In this document: in pieces, positions 55,064-62,890 of the stretch
Numbering within the stretch: position 1 is the first letter of the stretch
Layout of the letters: each line of letters begins with the position of its first letter
Origin: Kitasatospora sp052076145
GTDB taxonomy: Bacteria > Actinomycetota > Actinomycetes > Streptomycetales > Streptomycetaceae
DNA: 64,000 nt
Assembly (NCBI RefSeq): GCF_052076145.1
Contig: NZ_CP197246.1
Span: 6,014,001-6,078,000, forward strand
Direction of reading: 5' to 3'
Notes under the pieces: model-generated
What the model was told of the DNA's origin: nothing
Seen by the model: the letters and a program-made list of their open reading frames with translations, nothing else
Databases searched by the model: none
Position numbers and translations under genes: made by a program

Positions 55064-55221
55064 GGGTGAACGGTAGAACCTCCCCGCCCACCCGAGCACA
55101 GGGGAGCACGGGTGGGCGTTCGTCGCACAGCACATGCCGTAACGTGACGTGGGTCGCGGAGGCGGCGAAGAGGCGCGGGGCAACGGCGCGGGGCGACGGC
55201 GCAGGGCGAAGGGGCAGGGCC

Positions 55222-55839
55222 GTGGGGCGACCGAGCAGGGCACTGCTGAGCAGGGAGCTCATCGCCAGGGCCGCCCTCGACGTGGTCGACGAACTCGGCT
55301 CCGACGGCCTCACCATGCGGGCCCTCGCCGACCGCCTCGGAGTCAAGGCCGCCTCGCTCTACAACCACGTCAGCGGCAAGGACGAACTCCTCGACGGGCT
55401 CGCCGAACTCGTCAACGCCGAGATCGACCTCGCCCCGCTCGCCCCCGACTCCGCTCTGGCCTGGCGCGAGAGCCTGGCCGCGTACGCACGCGGCTACCGA
55501 GCCGCCTTCCTGCGGCACCCCAACACCATCGCCCTGCTGGCCCGCCGCCGCGTCGGCGCCGAACGCCAACTCCTCGGGTACGACGCCCTGCTCGGCGCCC
55601 TCGGCCGGGCCGGGCTCGACCCCGCCGACGCGGCGGAGGCCGCCGCCGCCCTCGACTACCTCGTCCTCGGCTCCGCCCTGGAGACCTTCACCGCCGGCTT
55701 CACCCGCCCCACCCCCGAGTACCGCCCCGGCTACCCCGCCCTCGCCGGCGCCCTCGAAGCCTCCGCCGCCCGAGGCGGCTCACTCGACGAACGCGGCTTC
55801 GAACTGGCCCTCCGCCTCCTCCTCAACGGGCTCGGCTGA
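55222..55839 (+). CDS. TetR family transcriptional regulator
   Basis: 205 residues from GTG 55222, preceded by GAAGGGG. HTH: GRPSRALLSRELIARAALDV then LTMRALADRLGVKAASLYNH. The C-terminal part (YARGYRAAFLRHPNTIALLA, LDYLVLGSALETFTAGF) matches the TetR_C_1-type ligand domain. It probably represses the divergent ABC exporter. An upstream GTG at 55144 is possible but adds a low-complexity Arg/Gly stretch. Confidence 0.88.
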   Translation: MGRPSRALLSRELIARAALDVVDELGSDGLTMRALADRLGVKAASLYNHVSGKDELLDGLAELVNAEIDLAPLAPDSALAWRESLAAYARGYRAAFLRHPNTIALLARRRVGAERQLLGYDALLGALGRAGLDPADAAEAAAALDYLVLGSALETFTAGFTRPTPEYRPGYPALAGALEASAARGGSLDERGFELALRLLLNGLG

Positions 55840-55850
55840 CGGCAACCAAC

Positions 55851-55878
55851 AGGGGCGCGGGGCGACCCCCGCGCCCCT
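55851..55878. terminator. Convergent terminator of tetR and thioredoxin genes
   Basis: Perfect stem AGGGGCGCGGGG / CCCCGCGCCCCT (extended by one C-G pair) with loop CGAC. Confidence 0.8.
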
Positions 55879-55906
55879 GGGGCCGTACGTGGTCGGGCTA
55901 CTTGGC

Positions 55907-56290
55907 CTACTTGGCCCCGGCCTCAGCCTCGGCCTTCACCTTCGCGTGCACCTCGGCCATGTCGAGCTTGCGGGCCTGGCCGATCAGGTCCTCCAGCGCG
56001 GCCTCCGGCAGCGCACCGGCCTGCGAGAAGATCATCACGCCCTCACGGATGATCGCCAGGGTCGGGATCGACTGGATACCGAATGCCGCTGCGAGCTCCT
56101 GCTGCGCCTCCGTGTCGACCTTGCCGAAGACCAGGTCGGGGTGCCGTTCGGCGGCCTTCTCGTAGACCGGGGCGAAGCGCATGCACGGCCCGCACCAGCC
56201 CGCCCAGAAGTCGAGGAAGACGAACTGCTTGCCCTCCGGGCCCGGCACGACCTCGTCGAAGTTCGCCGTGGTCAGCTCGACGGTGCTCAT
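55907..56290 (-). CDS. trxA: Thioredoxin
   Basis: 127 residues. Active site WCGPC (residues 32-36) in FVFLDFWAGWCGPCMRFAPV, cis-Pro in IQSIPTLAIIREG. A C-terminal extension of about 18 residues (AEVHAKVKAEAEAGAK) exceeds the usual 105-110-residue thioredoxin. It reduces protein disulfides using thioredoxin reductase. The promoter matches the SigR consensus, so it should be induced by thiol oxidation. Confidence 0.95.
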   Translation of the reverse strand: MSTVELTTANFDEVVPGPEGKQFVFLDFWAGWCGPCMRFAPVYEKAAERHPDLVFGKVDTEAQQELAAAFGIQSIPTLAIIREGVMIFSQAGALPEAALEDLIGQARKLDMAEVHAKVKAEAEAGAK

Positions 56291-56348
56291 AGCGGAATAC
56301 CTGTCCTCTCGAAACCGGAAACCCCGGACGTCCTCGTACGATCCGCGT

Positions 56349-56375
56349 CAACCCCCGAGCCCGCCGCGCTATTCC
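56349..56375 (-). promoter_or_regulatory. SigR-type (thiol-stress) promoter of the thioredoxin gene
   Basis: On the minus strand: GGAAT (complement of 56371-56375), exactly 18 bases, then GTTG (complement of 56349-56352). This is the published SigR promoter form GGAAT-N18-GTT. It would give a leader of about 50 bases. Confidence 0.8.
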
Positions 56376-56490
56376 GCAAGTCGGCCGGCCGGGCCGTTGA
56401 GCACTTCGCAGCTCCCGTCCGTACCGGTGGGAGAGGGCGCGGCGAGCGCGCCCACCGCTTCGGCCGACCAGGCCAGTTGGGGGATCGACC

Positions 56491-57099
56491 ATGCCCACCT
56501 TCCACCGCGCCGGGTTGCTCGTCGCCGCCGGGGCCGCCGTCGCCGCACTCGTGACGGGCTGCGGCTCCAGCGGCTCGTCGTCCGGCACCGCAGCCACACC
56601 CGTCAGCCCTGCGGCCCCGTCCGCCCCGTCCACGTCGTCCACGTCGACCGCGCCGGCCACACCGGCTTCCCCGTCCACGCCGGCGGCTCCGGTGGGCCAG
56701 ACCGTCCTGAAGACGGCCGCCTCGGCCCAGCTCGGGACGATCGTCACCGACGGGAACGGCATGACCCTCTACCGCTTCGACCACGACACGGCGAGCCCCT
56801 CCGCCTCGAACTGCAACGGCTCCTGCGCCGCGCTCTGGCCGCCCGCCCTGGTGGCGGCGAACCAGCAGGTCCAGGGCGTCGACCAGTCGCAGGTCGGCTC
56901 CGTGACCAGGGCCGACGGCAGCAAGCAGCTGACCCTCGCCGGGTGGCCGCTCTACCGCTACACCCCGGACACCAAGCCCGGCGACACCAAGGGCCAGGGC
57001 TTCGGCGGCATCTGGTTCGCCGTGACGCCGACCGGCCAGAAGGCCGCTGCCACTGCCGCTCCCGCCACTCCGTCGACCACGGGCGGTTACGGCTACTGA
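56491..57099 (+). CDS. Secreted-repeat lipoprotein (COG4315 type)
   Basis: 202 residues. Lipobox LVTGC (Cys about residue 27) after a 20-residue hydrophobic core. A Ser/Pro/Thr linker to about 67, then two copies of the secreted-repeat motif: TIVTDGNGMTLYRFDHDT and LTLAGWPLYRYTPDTKPGDT, with CNGSCAALWPPAL between. Found widely in actinobacteria, function unknown, redox or metal role suspected. The ECF sigma gene follows 50 bases downstream, so it may be in or next to that regulon. Confidence 0.85.
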   Translation: MPTFHRAGLLVAAGAAVAALVTGCGSSGSSSGTAATPVSPAAPSAPSTSSTSTAPATPASPSTPAAPVGQTVLKTAASAQLGTIVTDGNGMTLYRFDHDTASPSASNCNGSCAALWPPALVAANQQVQGVDQSQVGSVTRADGSKQLTLAGWPLYRYTPDTKPGDTKGQGFGGIWFAVTPTGQKAAATAAPATPSTTGGYGY

Positions 57100-57149
57100 C
57101 CCGTAGCCCATTACTGCCCTGAGCTGCCCGTCTCGACCTGGAGGTGCGC

Positions 57150-57731
57150 GTGCGCAAGGATGGCGCCGTGACCGAGCATCGCTTCACCGGCCCCGGCGGT
57201 GGTGCCGGGCGGCAGTCCGGCGCGGCGCCGGACGAGGAGCTGATGCGTGCCCTCTACCGCGACCACGCGGGCCCGCTGCTCGGCTTCGTGCTCCGGCTCG
57301 TCGCCGGTGACCGGCAGCGGGCCGAGGACGTCGTGCAGGAGACACTGCTCCGGGCCTGGCGCCACATCCACCAACTCGACACCACTGCCCCGTCCCTGCG
57401 CCCCTGGCTGGTCACCGTCGCGCGCCGGATCGTGATCGACGGCCACCGCAGCAGTCTCGCCCGGCCGCACGAAGTCCCCGACACCCCACTGGAGTTGCTG
57501 CCCGCCGCCGACGAAATCGACCGCGCACTGCGCCTGATGACCATCTCCGAGGCGCTGGACGACCTGACCGACGCGCACCGCGAGGTGCTGGTCGAGACCT
57601 ATTTCAAGGGGTGTACGGTCAACGAGGCGGCCGCCCGGCTGGGCATCCCGGCGGGCACGGTCAGATCGCGGACCTTCTACGCACTGCGCGCCCTGAAGAT
57701 CGCACTGGAGGAACGAGGAGTGACATCGTGA
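57150..57731 (+). CDS. ECF sigma factor
   Basis: 193 residues from GTG 57150, 5 bases after GGAGG (an overlapping GTG at 57144 is inside the ribosome site). Region 2: LYRDHAGPLLGFVLRLVAGD, RAEDVVQETLLRAWRH; region 4: LTDAHREVLVETYFKGCTVN then EAAARLGIPAGTVRSRTFYA. No C-terminal extension. Its end overlaps the anti-sigma start as GTGA, so the pair is coupled. Confidence 0.93.
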   Translation: MRKDGAVTEHRFTGPGGGAGRQSGAAPDEELMRALYRDHAGPLLGFVLRLVAGDRQRAEDVVQETLLRAWRHIHQLDTTAPSLRPWLVTVARRIVIDGHRSSLARPHEVPDTPLELLPAADEIDRALRLMTISEALDDLTDAHREVLVETYFKGCTVNEAAARLGIPAGTVRSRTFYALRALKIALEERGVTS

Positions 57732-58453
57732 CCTCGCCCCAGGCTCCCGGCCCCCCCGACGACCCCCGGCCCCCGTACGGCCCGTACGGCCCGCACGCCG
57801 ACCTCGGCGGGTACGTCCTCGGCGTGCTCGAACCCGCCGACCGCGCCGCCTTCGAGGCCCACCTCGCCGACTGCCCCGACTGCACCACCGAGCTCGGCGA
57901 ACTCGCCCCGGTGGAGGCCATCTTGGGCGAGCTGCTGGCCGCCGGCCCGCCCGCCCTGGCCCCTCAGCCCGACCCGCACCTGCTCGACCGCCTGGTCACC
58001 GAGGTGACGGCCACCCGCCGCCGCACCCACCGCCGCCGCCTCACCCTGGTCGCGGCCGCCGCCGCCCTGATCATCGGCGGCCCGGCGGCGACCCTCGCCC
58101 TCACCTCCGCCACGACCCCCGCCGTGGTCGCCGTGGCCCAGCAGTTCACCGCCACCAACCCCGCCAGCGGCACCTCGGCCACCGTTGGCGTCTCCCCGAA
58201 GCCGTGGGGCAGCCAGATCTCCCTCTCCCTCTCCCTCGGCACCGTCCAGGGCCCCCTCACCTGCGACCTGGTGGCCGTCTCCCCCCAGGGCACCCGCCAG
58301 ACCGTCACCACCTGGTCCGTCCCCGCCACCACCTACGCCACCCTCACCACCACCGGCGGCGCCGCCCTCCACCCTGGCGACATCGACCACTTCGAGATCC
58401 GCACCCTCGACTCCCTCGATCGCCTCCTCCTCACCGTCCCCGCCACCTCCTGA
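57728..58453 (+). CDS. Anti-sigma factor (zinc-finger HC2 / RskA-like)
   Basis: 241 residues from GTG 57728. Cytoplasmic zf-HC2 domain with HADLGGYVLGVLEPADRAAF and H-x3-C-x2-C (HLADCPDC) about residues 21-60; one membrane helix about 105-125 (LTLVAAAAALIIGGPAATLA); periplasmic RskA-like beta domain after it (GPLTCDLVAVSPQGTRQTVT). It should hold the ECF factor until a membrane or thiol signal releases it. Confidence 0.9.
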   Translation: MTSPQAPGPPDDPRPPYGPYGPHADLGGYVLGVLEPADRAAFEAHLADCPDCTTELGELAPVEAILGELLAAGPPALAPQPDPHLLDRLVTEVTATRRRTHRRRLTLVAAAAALIIGGPAATLALTSATTPAVVAVAQQFTATNPASGTSATVGVSPKPWGSQISLSLSLGTVQGPLTCDLVAVSPQGTRQTVTTWSVPATTYATLTTTGGAALHPGDIDHFEIRTLDSLDRLLLTVPATS

Positions 58454-58478
58454 CGGCACGAGCCGGCCGGTGACACAG

Positions 58479-58847
58479 TCAGGACGGGCGGTGGCGCTCG
58501 TGCTCGTGAGGGATGAACAGGTCCAGCGACGAACCCTCCAGAGCAAGGGCGGTGAGGCCGACAGCAGAGCCGCAGGTGTGCTCCTCGTCAGCTTCCCACC
58601 GGACACCGTCACCGGCTGAGATCGCCATCTGCCGACCGTCGGGGCCGGCTACCCACCCTTCACCCGCGATCACCAGAAAGAGCTGGTCCACCGGGGCAGG
58701 GTGGGTGCCGAGGGTGCCGCCTGGCTCGATCACCAGACAGGTCACGTGCACCGTCCCGCCGCCGGTGGCGACGGGGGCTGCGGTGGCACCCACGCTGTCG
58801 AAGCGGTCGATGACCCTCTCCGCGCGGTTGAAGCGGAAGATCTCCAA
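58479..58847 (-). CDS. Cupin-domain protein
   Basis: 122 residues. Cupin motif 1 is partial (GGTLGTHPAPVDQLFLVIAG, His and Gln) and motif 2 weak (GDGVRWEADEEHTCGS), so metal binding is uncertain. Small single-domain cupin of unknown substrate. Convergent with the anti-sigma gene, 25 bases apart. Confidence 0.82.
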   Translation of the reverse strand: MEIFRFNRAERVIDRFDSVGATAAPVATGGGTVHVTCLVIEPGGTLGTHPAPVDQLFLVIAGEGWVAGPDGRQMAISAGDGVRWEADEEHTCGSAVGLTALALEGSSLDLFIPHEHERHRPS

Positions 58848-58965
58848 GATGAACTCCTCACAGGACCGGAAGGGCTCTGAGCGTACGGATGGGCAGTCGT
58901 CAGGCCGGAGCCCGTACGCCCAACGTGTCCTTTTCGAGGTCCCTGCCTGGCGGGGTAGGACGCGG

Positions 58966-59481
58966 TCAGCTTGCCGCCAGCCGACGGAGAGTGCGGCCGC
59001 AGTGGTGGGCGTAGAGGCGCTGGCAGAGGGGGACGACGGGCCCGGCGAGGCGGGTGTACCAGCGGGCCGGGCGGCTGAAGGCGGTGACGGTGAACGAGAC
59101 GGCCAGGTCGCGGGGGTCGAGCTCCACGATGAAGGACTCCTCGCCGTGCTCGGGGTGCCCGGTCCGGGTGCCGTACGCGAAGCCGATCCGGTCGGGCTCG
59201 TAGGTGCTCCAGACGACCTCGCAGGGGGCGGCGAGCCGGAACGGGCCGAAGCCGATGGAGCACTCCACGGCGACGCCGGGCTCGGCCCGGTCGGCCTCGG
59301 TGCGGACGGCCACCCCGGCGGCGCGGTGCATCCGGAAGGTGGTGACGGCGGCGCCGGCCCGCTCCAGGACGTCCCGGCCGTGGCCGATCAGGACGCGGTG
59401 CCGGAGATGGTTGTACCCGGCGGGGAGCGCGGCGGCGGGGTCGGTGCTGGCGCCGCGCTCGGGGTAGCTGAGGGTGGTCAT
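58966..59481 (-). CDS. DUF1990 protein
   Basis: 171 residues. YNHLRHRVLIGHGRDVLERA, CEVVWSTYEPDRIGFAYGTR, HPEHGEESFIVELD and FSRPARWYTRLAGPVVPLCQ are the DUF1990 signature stretches. Its start overlaps the stop of the YndJ gene (ATGA). Function unknown; plants and actinobacteria share the family. Confidence 0.88.
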   Translation of the reverse strand: MTTLSYPERGASTDPAAALPAGYNHLRHRVLIGHGRDVLERAGAAVTTFRMHRAAGVAVRTEADRAEPGVAVECSIGFGPFRLAAPCEVVWSTYEPDRIGFAYGTRTGHPEHGEESFIVELDPRDLAVSFTVTAFSRPARWYTRLAGPVVPLCQRLYAHHCGRTLRRLAAS

Positions 59482-60341
59482 GCGTGGATCTCCTTGGGGA
59501 GGGCGGCGCCGAGGCGCCGCCAGGCGAGCAAGCCGCAGAGGGCGAAGCCGAGCGCGTTGCCGAGCCCGTGGGTGGCGGCCATCCAGGTCAGGGTCGGGTG
59601 GGTCAGGCCGGAGGCCTCGCCGAGCGCCCACCAGAGGGCGAGCAGCATGGTCACCAGCAGCACGGCGGAGGAGACGGCCAGGAGGACGCCAGTCAGCCGG
59701 TCCGGCGCCCGGTGGCGCAGCTCGCGCCAGGTGAGCAGCCCGACCAGCCACATGCCGGCGGTGAGGACGACGGCGCCGAGCAGCTCCGCCCAGTCGTCGA
59801 CGAAGTACCCGGCCAGCACCAGCCCGGTGCCGAGCGGAACGCTGAGCGCGGCGGCGCGTGCGGTGCGTGCGGTGCGTGCGGTGCGTGCGGCGTGGCGGCC
59901 GGCTTCGGCGCGGCAGACCAGCCCGGCGACCAGGGCGGCGGTGAAGCCCGCGAAGTGGAAGTGCGGCACGGTGAGCGCCAGGATGTCCAGGTCGAAGCCG
60001 AACAGCCGGTGCCCGGACCGTTCGGCGAGGAGCGCGAGCCCGGCGACGGAGGGCGCGGCCAGGGCGGTGAGCACGGCGAGTTCGGCAGGTGCGAGCGAGC
60101 GCCGCCGGGCCAGGCGTACGGGGGCCTGGGCCGCCAGGGCCACCGTGGCGAGGGCGTATACCGCGGCGAGGGCGGTGGCGGCCGGGCCGCGGGGCAGCCA
60201 GAGCGCGACCGAGCCGGGGACGGCTGCGAGCGGCCAGACCCGGGCGAGCCGGTCCGCGCCGGGGTCGCCGAGCAGCGGGAGGCCGAGTGGGAGGGCGGCC
60301 CACATACCGAGCATCACGATGAGGTTGACGAGCGTGGTCAT
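59478..60341 (-). CDS. YndJ-like membrane protein
   Basis: 287 residues with about eight helices. LDILALTVPHFHFAGFTAAL is the YndJ signature with two His in a membrane segment. An in-frame 9-bp tandem repeat (59856-59889) encodes ARTARTARTARAA in one loop. GGGGAG stands about 13 bases before ATG 60341. Coupled to DUF1990 by ATGA, and preceded by a palindrome that should be its operator. Confidence 0.85.
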   Translation of the reverse strand: MTTLVNLIVMLGMWAALPLGLPLLGDPGADRLARVWPLAAVPGSVALWLPRGPAATALAAVYALATVALAAQAPVRLARRRSLAPAELAVLTALAAPSVAGLALLAERSGHRLFGFDLDILALTVPHFHFAGFTAALVAGLVCRAEAGRHAARTARTARTARAAALSVPLGTGLVLAGYFVDDWAELLGAVVLTAGMWLVGLLTWRELRHRAPDRLTGVLLAVSSAVLLVTMLLALWWALGEASGLTHPTLTWMAATHGLGNALGFALCGLLAWRRLGAALPKEIHA

Positions 60342-60359
60342 GGCTGCCGAGCTCCCCTA

Positions 60360-60373
60360 TTGAACGCGTTCAA
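60360..60373. promoter_or_regulatory. Palindrome TTGAACGCGTTCAA (yndJ side)
   Basis: Perfect 14-bp palindrome 19 bases upstream of the YndJ start. GAACGCGTTC is a known class of TetR-family operator in streptomycetes. Confidence 0.6.
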
Positions 60374-60403
60374 AAGCTTCACGGGTGGACTCTACGGCAA
60401 AAC

Positions 60404-60415
60404 TGAACGCGTTCA
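60404..60415. promoter_or_regulatory. Palindrome TGAACGCGTTCA (zinc-ribbon side)
   Basis: Perfect 12-bp copy, centre 43 bases from the first, about four helical turns. The two flank the divergent promoters of yndJ-DUF1990 and the small zinc-ribbon gene, so one repressor could control both. Confidence 0.55.
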
Positions 60416-60469
60416 TATTTGCCGTCGGATGTCGGGCGAGGAGCACACTGAGAGTGAGGAGGAGCCGCC

Positions 60470-60640
60470 ATGTCACGCATCCCGTTGATCTGCCCCCGCT
60501 GCGGCCGGCTCCAGCGCGTCGTCCCCGGCGGCCCGGAGCGCCCGGCCCGGGTCGTGCACGACGACACCGGCCGTGAAGCCTGCACACCCGCCGACGCCAC
60601 GGTGGAAAAGCCCGCGCCCCCGGCGCACGCTGGAGACTGA
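60470..60640 (+). CDS. Small zinc-ribbon-like protein
   Basis: 56 residues from ATG 60470 with a very good GAGGAGGA ribosome site 6 bases upstream. One C-P-R-C knuckle (PLICPRCGRLQRVVP) and a lone Cys later (TGREACTPAD). Too small for catalysis; nucleic-acid or protein contact is likely. It shares the twin-palindrome intergenic region with yndJ. Confidence 0.6.
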   Translation: MSRIPLICPRCGRLQRVVPGGPERPARVVHDDTGREACTPADATVEKPAPPAHAGD

Positions 60641-60671
60641 GTCCCTCGGAGAATCCATGGAGGTGGCAGCC

Positions 60672-60944
60672 ATGATGCACACGCTTGTCGGGTGGCACGT
60701 CGAGCTGGAGTTCATGGAGGAGGGCGACCGCACGAAGGCGGCCGCCATGGTCCGACTTCCCGACGGGTCCGAGATGCGGGCCCACGGCTTCAGCACCCGG
60801 CACCACGCCGACTACCCGCAACCCCGGGTCGGCGAGGAGGTGGCAGGCGCCCGCGCCCTCAACGAACTCGCGATGCAGCTGCTCACCAAGGCCCACGGCG
60901 AACTGAAGAACGCCCCCGCCGCCAACGACTATCGATCCCGCTAG
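60672..60944 (+). CDS. DUF1876 protein
   Basis: 90 residues from the ATG at 60672, which has GGAGGTGG 5 bases upstream; 60657 is an alternative. LVGWHVELEFMEEGDRTKAA, LPDGSEMRAHGFSTRH and VAGARALNELAMQLLTKAHG give the alpha-beta fold of DUF1876 (dsRBD-like). Common in streptomycetes; function unknown. Confidence 0.85.
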   Translation: MMHTLVGWHVELEFMEEGDRTKAAAMVRLPDGSEMRAHGFSTRHHADYPQPRVGEEVAGARALNELAMQLLTKAHGELKNAPAANDYRSR

Positions 60945-61000
60945 CCCGGCCGGGACTCCGCCACTGGTGGTCGCGTCGGATCGGCGCGTACGTTGCTGGA

Positions 61001-61933
61001 ATGGTCGGGATACCGGACGAGTTCGCGCGGAGCACCGTCGAGCGTGAAGGAGAGTCCGGATCGGCGTGGCTCGACGAGCTGCCCGGGATCGTGGACGAGC
61101 TGCTGGTGCGCTGGGGATGTGTGCCGGACGGCGAGACGATGCACGGGGGCGTCGGGGTTGTCGTCCCGGTTCGACGGCGGACCGAGGGGGCCGGCGTGCT
61201 GAAGGTGTCGTTCCCGCATCCCGGCAACGTCCACGAGCCGGACGCCTTCGCGGCCTGGGGCGGGCGCGGCGCTGTACTGCTGCACGAGCGCGACGACGAA
61301 CGCTTCGCGATGCTGCTCGAGCGGGTCCGGTCGTCGACCTTGGCGGATGTCGAGGACGGCGATGAGGTCGCGACGATCGCAGGGCGGATCAATCGCCGGC
61401 TGGCCATCCCCGCTCCGCCGGGTCTGCCCCGGTTGCGGGAGCAGGTTGGCGCGTGGGAGGAGGAGCTGCAGAGGGACGCTGAGGAGCTGACACACGCACT
61501 GCCGAAGTTCGCGGTGGACGCCGCGATGGCCACTGTGCGCGAGTTGGGCAGCGTCCAGCCGGACTTCCTCGTCCACGGTGACCTCCACGCCAGAAACATC
61601 CTGCGCGCCGAGCGTGAGCCCTGGCTGGCTGTCGACCCCAAGGGGTACGCGGGGGACCCCGCTTACGACGGCGGCACGCTGCTGAAGTCCCGCGCGCCGG
61701 CACTCCTCGAAGCTGACGACCTGCACAGGGCTGTCCACCGCACGCTGGACACCTTCGCCGAGGCTGCGGAACTCGATCGCGAACGCGTCCAGCGATGGGC
61801 TCAGTTCCATGCCGTCCAAGCCGCGTTCCACGCCCGCCGTCACGGATTCCGGGTCGCCCGCAGCGGGCCACGACTGCACTGGCTCACCGAATTCGTGGAC
61901 CACCTGGCGGGGTTGCTCACGGAGCGCTCGTAG
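61001..61933 (+). CDS. APH(6)/hydroxyurea-type antibiotic phosphotransferase
   Basis: 310 residues. VLKVSFPHPGNVHEPDAFAA is the N-lobe with the ATP Lys; FLVHGDLHARNILRA is the catalytic loop with Asp; AVDPKGYAGDPAYDGGTLL is the DFG-equivalent D-P-K-G-x2-G-D-P pattern of streptomycin 6-kinase and hydroxyurea phosphotransferase. It phosphorylates a drug hydroxyl in the cytoplasm. It may be a resistance gene or a housekeeping kinase; no biosynthetic genes are near. Weak ribosome site (GGA before ATG 61001). Confidence 0.85.
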   Translation: MVGIPDEFARSTVEREGESGSAWLDELPGIVDELLVRWGCVPDGETMHGGVGVVVPVRRRTEGAGVLKVSFPHPGNVHEPDAFAAWGGRGAVLLHERDDERFAMLLERVRSSTLADVEDGDEVATIAGRINRRLAIPAPPGLPRLREQVGAWEEELQRDAEELTHALPKFAVDAAMATVRELGSVQPDFLVHGDLHARNILRAEREPWLAVDPKGYAGDPAYDGGTLLKSRAPALLEADDLHRAVHRTLDTFAEAAELDRERVQRWAQFHAVQAAFHARRHGFRVARSGPRLHWLTEFVDHLAGLLTERS

Positions 61934-62053
61934 CTGATGCATGCAGCACTGTTGACGCCGAGCGACGCGTAGTGAGAAAGAATGCGCTGCATGACGACTT
62001 GAAGAGCACCGGCCGGGCGGCAGCACTGGCGCAAGATCGGGACCGGGTGGTCC

Positions 62054-62335
62054 GTGCCCGGTGGTGAGCACCGGATCTGCGCCGTCTGCGGGACGCCGGT
62101 CCAGTCGTACCAGTACCGCTTTCATCCGCCCGAGTCCTCCAGTTACGAGCGCTGCGTCGGGCTGGTCTGGTGCTCCGGATGCAGGATCTACTCCGGCGGC
62201 ATGGTCCACGTCCCACGGAGGCGAGTTCTTGTCGACGCCCTCGCGTCCTTTCCCCGTGAGCATCGGGAGCGGCTCCTACGCTCGGAGACCGGACTGATCG
62301 AACTCCTGGACCGCCGAGCCCGAGAGGGCACGTAG
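62054..62335 (+). CDS. Small zinc-ribbon hypothetical protein
   Basis: 93 residues from GTG 62054. Two C-x2-C knuckles (CAVCGTPVQ and CSGCRIYSG, 30 residues apart) form a likely four-Cys zinc site. The C-terminal helices (VDALASFPREHRERLLRSET) are charged. No other motif; start not certain. Same strand as the kinase, 120 bases downstream; 29 bases from the convergent phosphatase. Confidence 0.6.
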   Translation: MPGGEHRICAVCGTPVQSYQYRFHPPESSSYERCVGLVWCSGCRIYSGGMVHVPRRRVLVDALASFPREHRERLLRSETGLIELLDRRAREGT

Positions 62336-62363
62336 CCTTCGACGGGCCTTGCCAACGGCATGC

Positions 62364-62846
62364 CTATCCGAGCAGTTCCATCGTCCACTCCCGCTGCTCG
62401 GCGGTGTCCGGGACGGCGAGTCCGCGAGCTCGTTCGATCTGCTTCCAGGCGGTGTCGGGATCGGCACCGTTGAGGATGAGGAGTGCGGCCGCCAGGAGGG
62501 ACGAGCGTCCGATGCCGGCGCGGCAGTGGGTGACGACGTGTGCGCCTCCGCGCAATTGCTCGGCGAGCCGGCGCAGGGTGGGCAGGATCGTGGTGAGGTC
62601 GGGGACGGTGAAGTCGGGGATGGGTATCGCGACGAACTGCAACCCGGCTGCTGCGGCTGTCCGGGGTTCGTCTGCGAGGCCGAGCTCAGCGAGCTCGGCC
62701 TCGGTGAGCGCACAGACCAGGACGTCGACTCCGCAGTTCCTCAGCGCGGCCATTTCGCCTTCGAGCCAGTCGTTGCCACGGGGTCTGGCCATCGTGCTCA
62801 GCCGTCCCGGGCCGGGGAGGTCGACGGTGAAGAGGGCGGGTCGCAT
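62364..62846 (-). CDS. Dual-specificity/tyrosine-type protein phosphatase
   Basis: 160 residues from ATG 62846. P-loop HCRAGIGRSS with nucleophile Cys108 and Arg114; general acid likely Asp78 in IPIPDFTVPD. LAELGLADE and GAHVVTHCRAGIGRSSLL match the prokaryotic CDKN3/DSP-like family. It dephosphorylates phosphoproteins or small phosphates. It starts 44 bases after the FolD stop, probably one operon. Confidence 0.88.
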   Translation of the reverse strand: MRPALFTVDLPGPGRLSTMARPRGNDWLEGEMAALRNCGVDVLVCALTEAELAELGLADEPRTAAAAGLQFVAIPIPDFTVPDLTTILPTLRRLAEQLRGGAHVVTHCRAGIGRSSLLAAALLILNGADPDTAWKQIERARGLAVPDTAEQREWTMELLG

Positions 62847-62890
62847 GTCAGCAGCACTTTCGGTCAGTGGGGTCAGGTGGAGCTCCTGGG

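Noticed and set aside
60360..60415. GAACGCGTTC palindromes as LexA boxes
   Set aside because: LexA needs four bases between GAAC and GTTC; here there are two.
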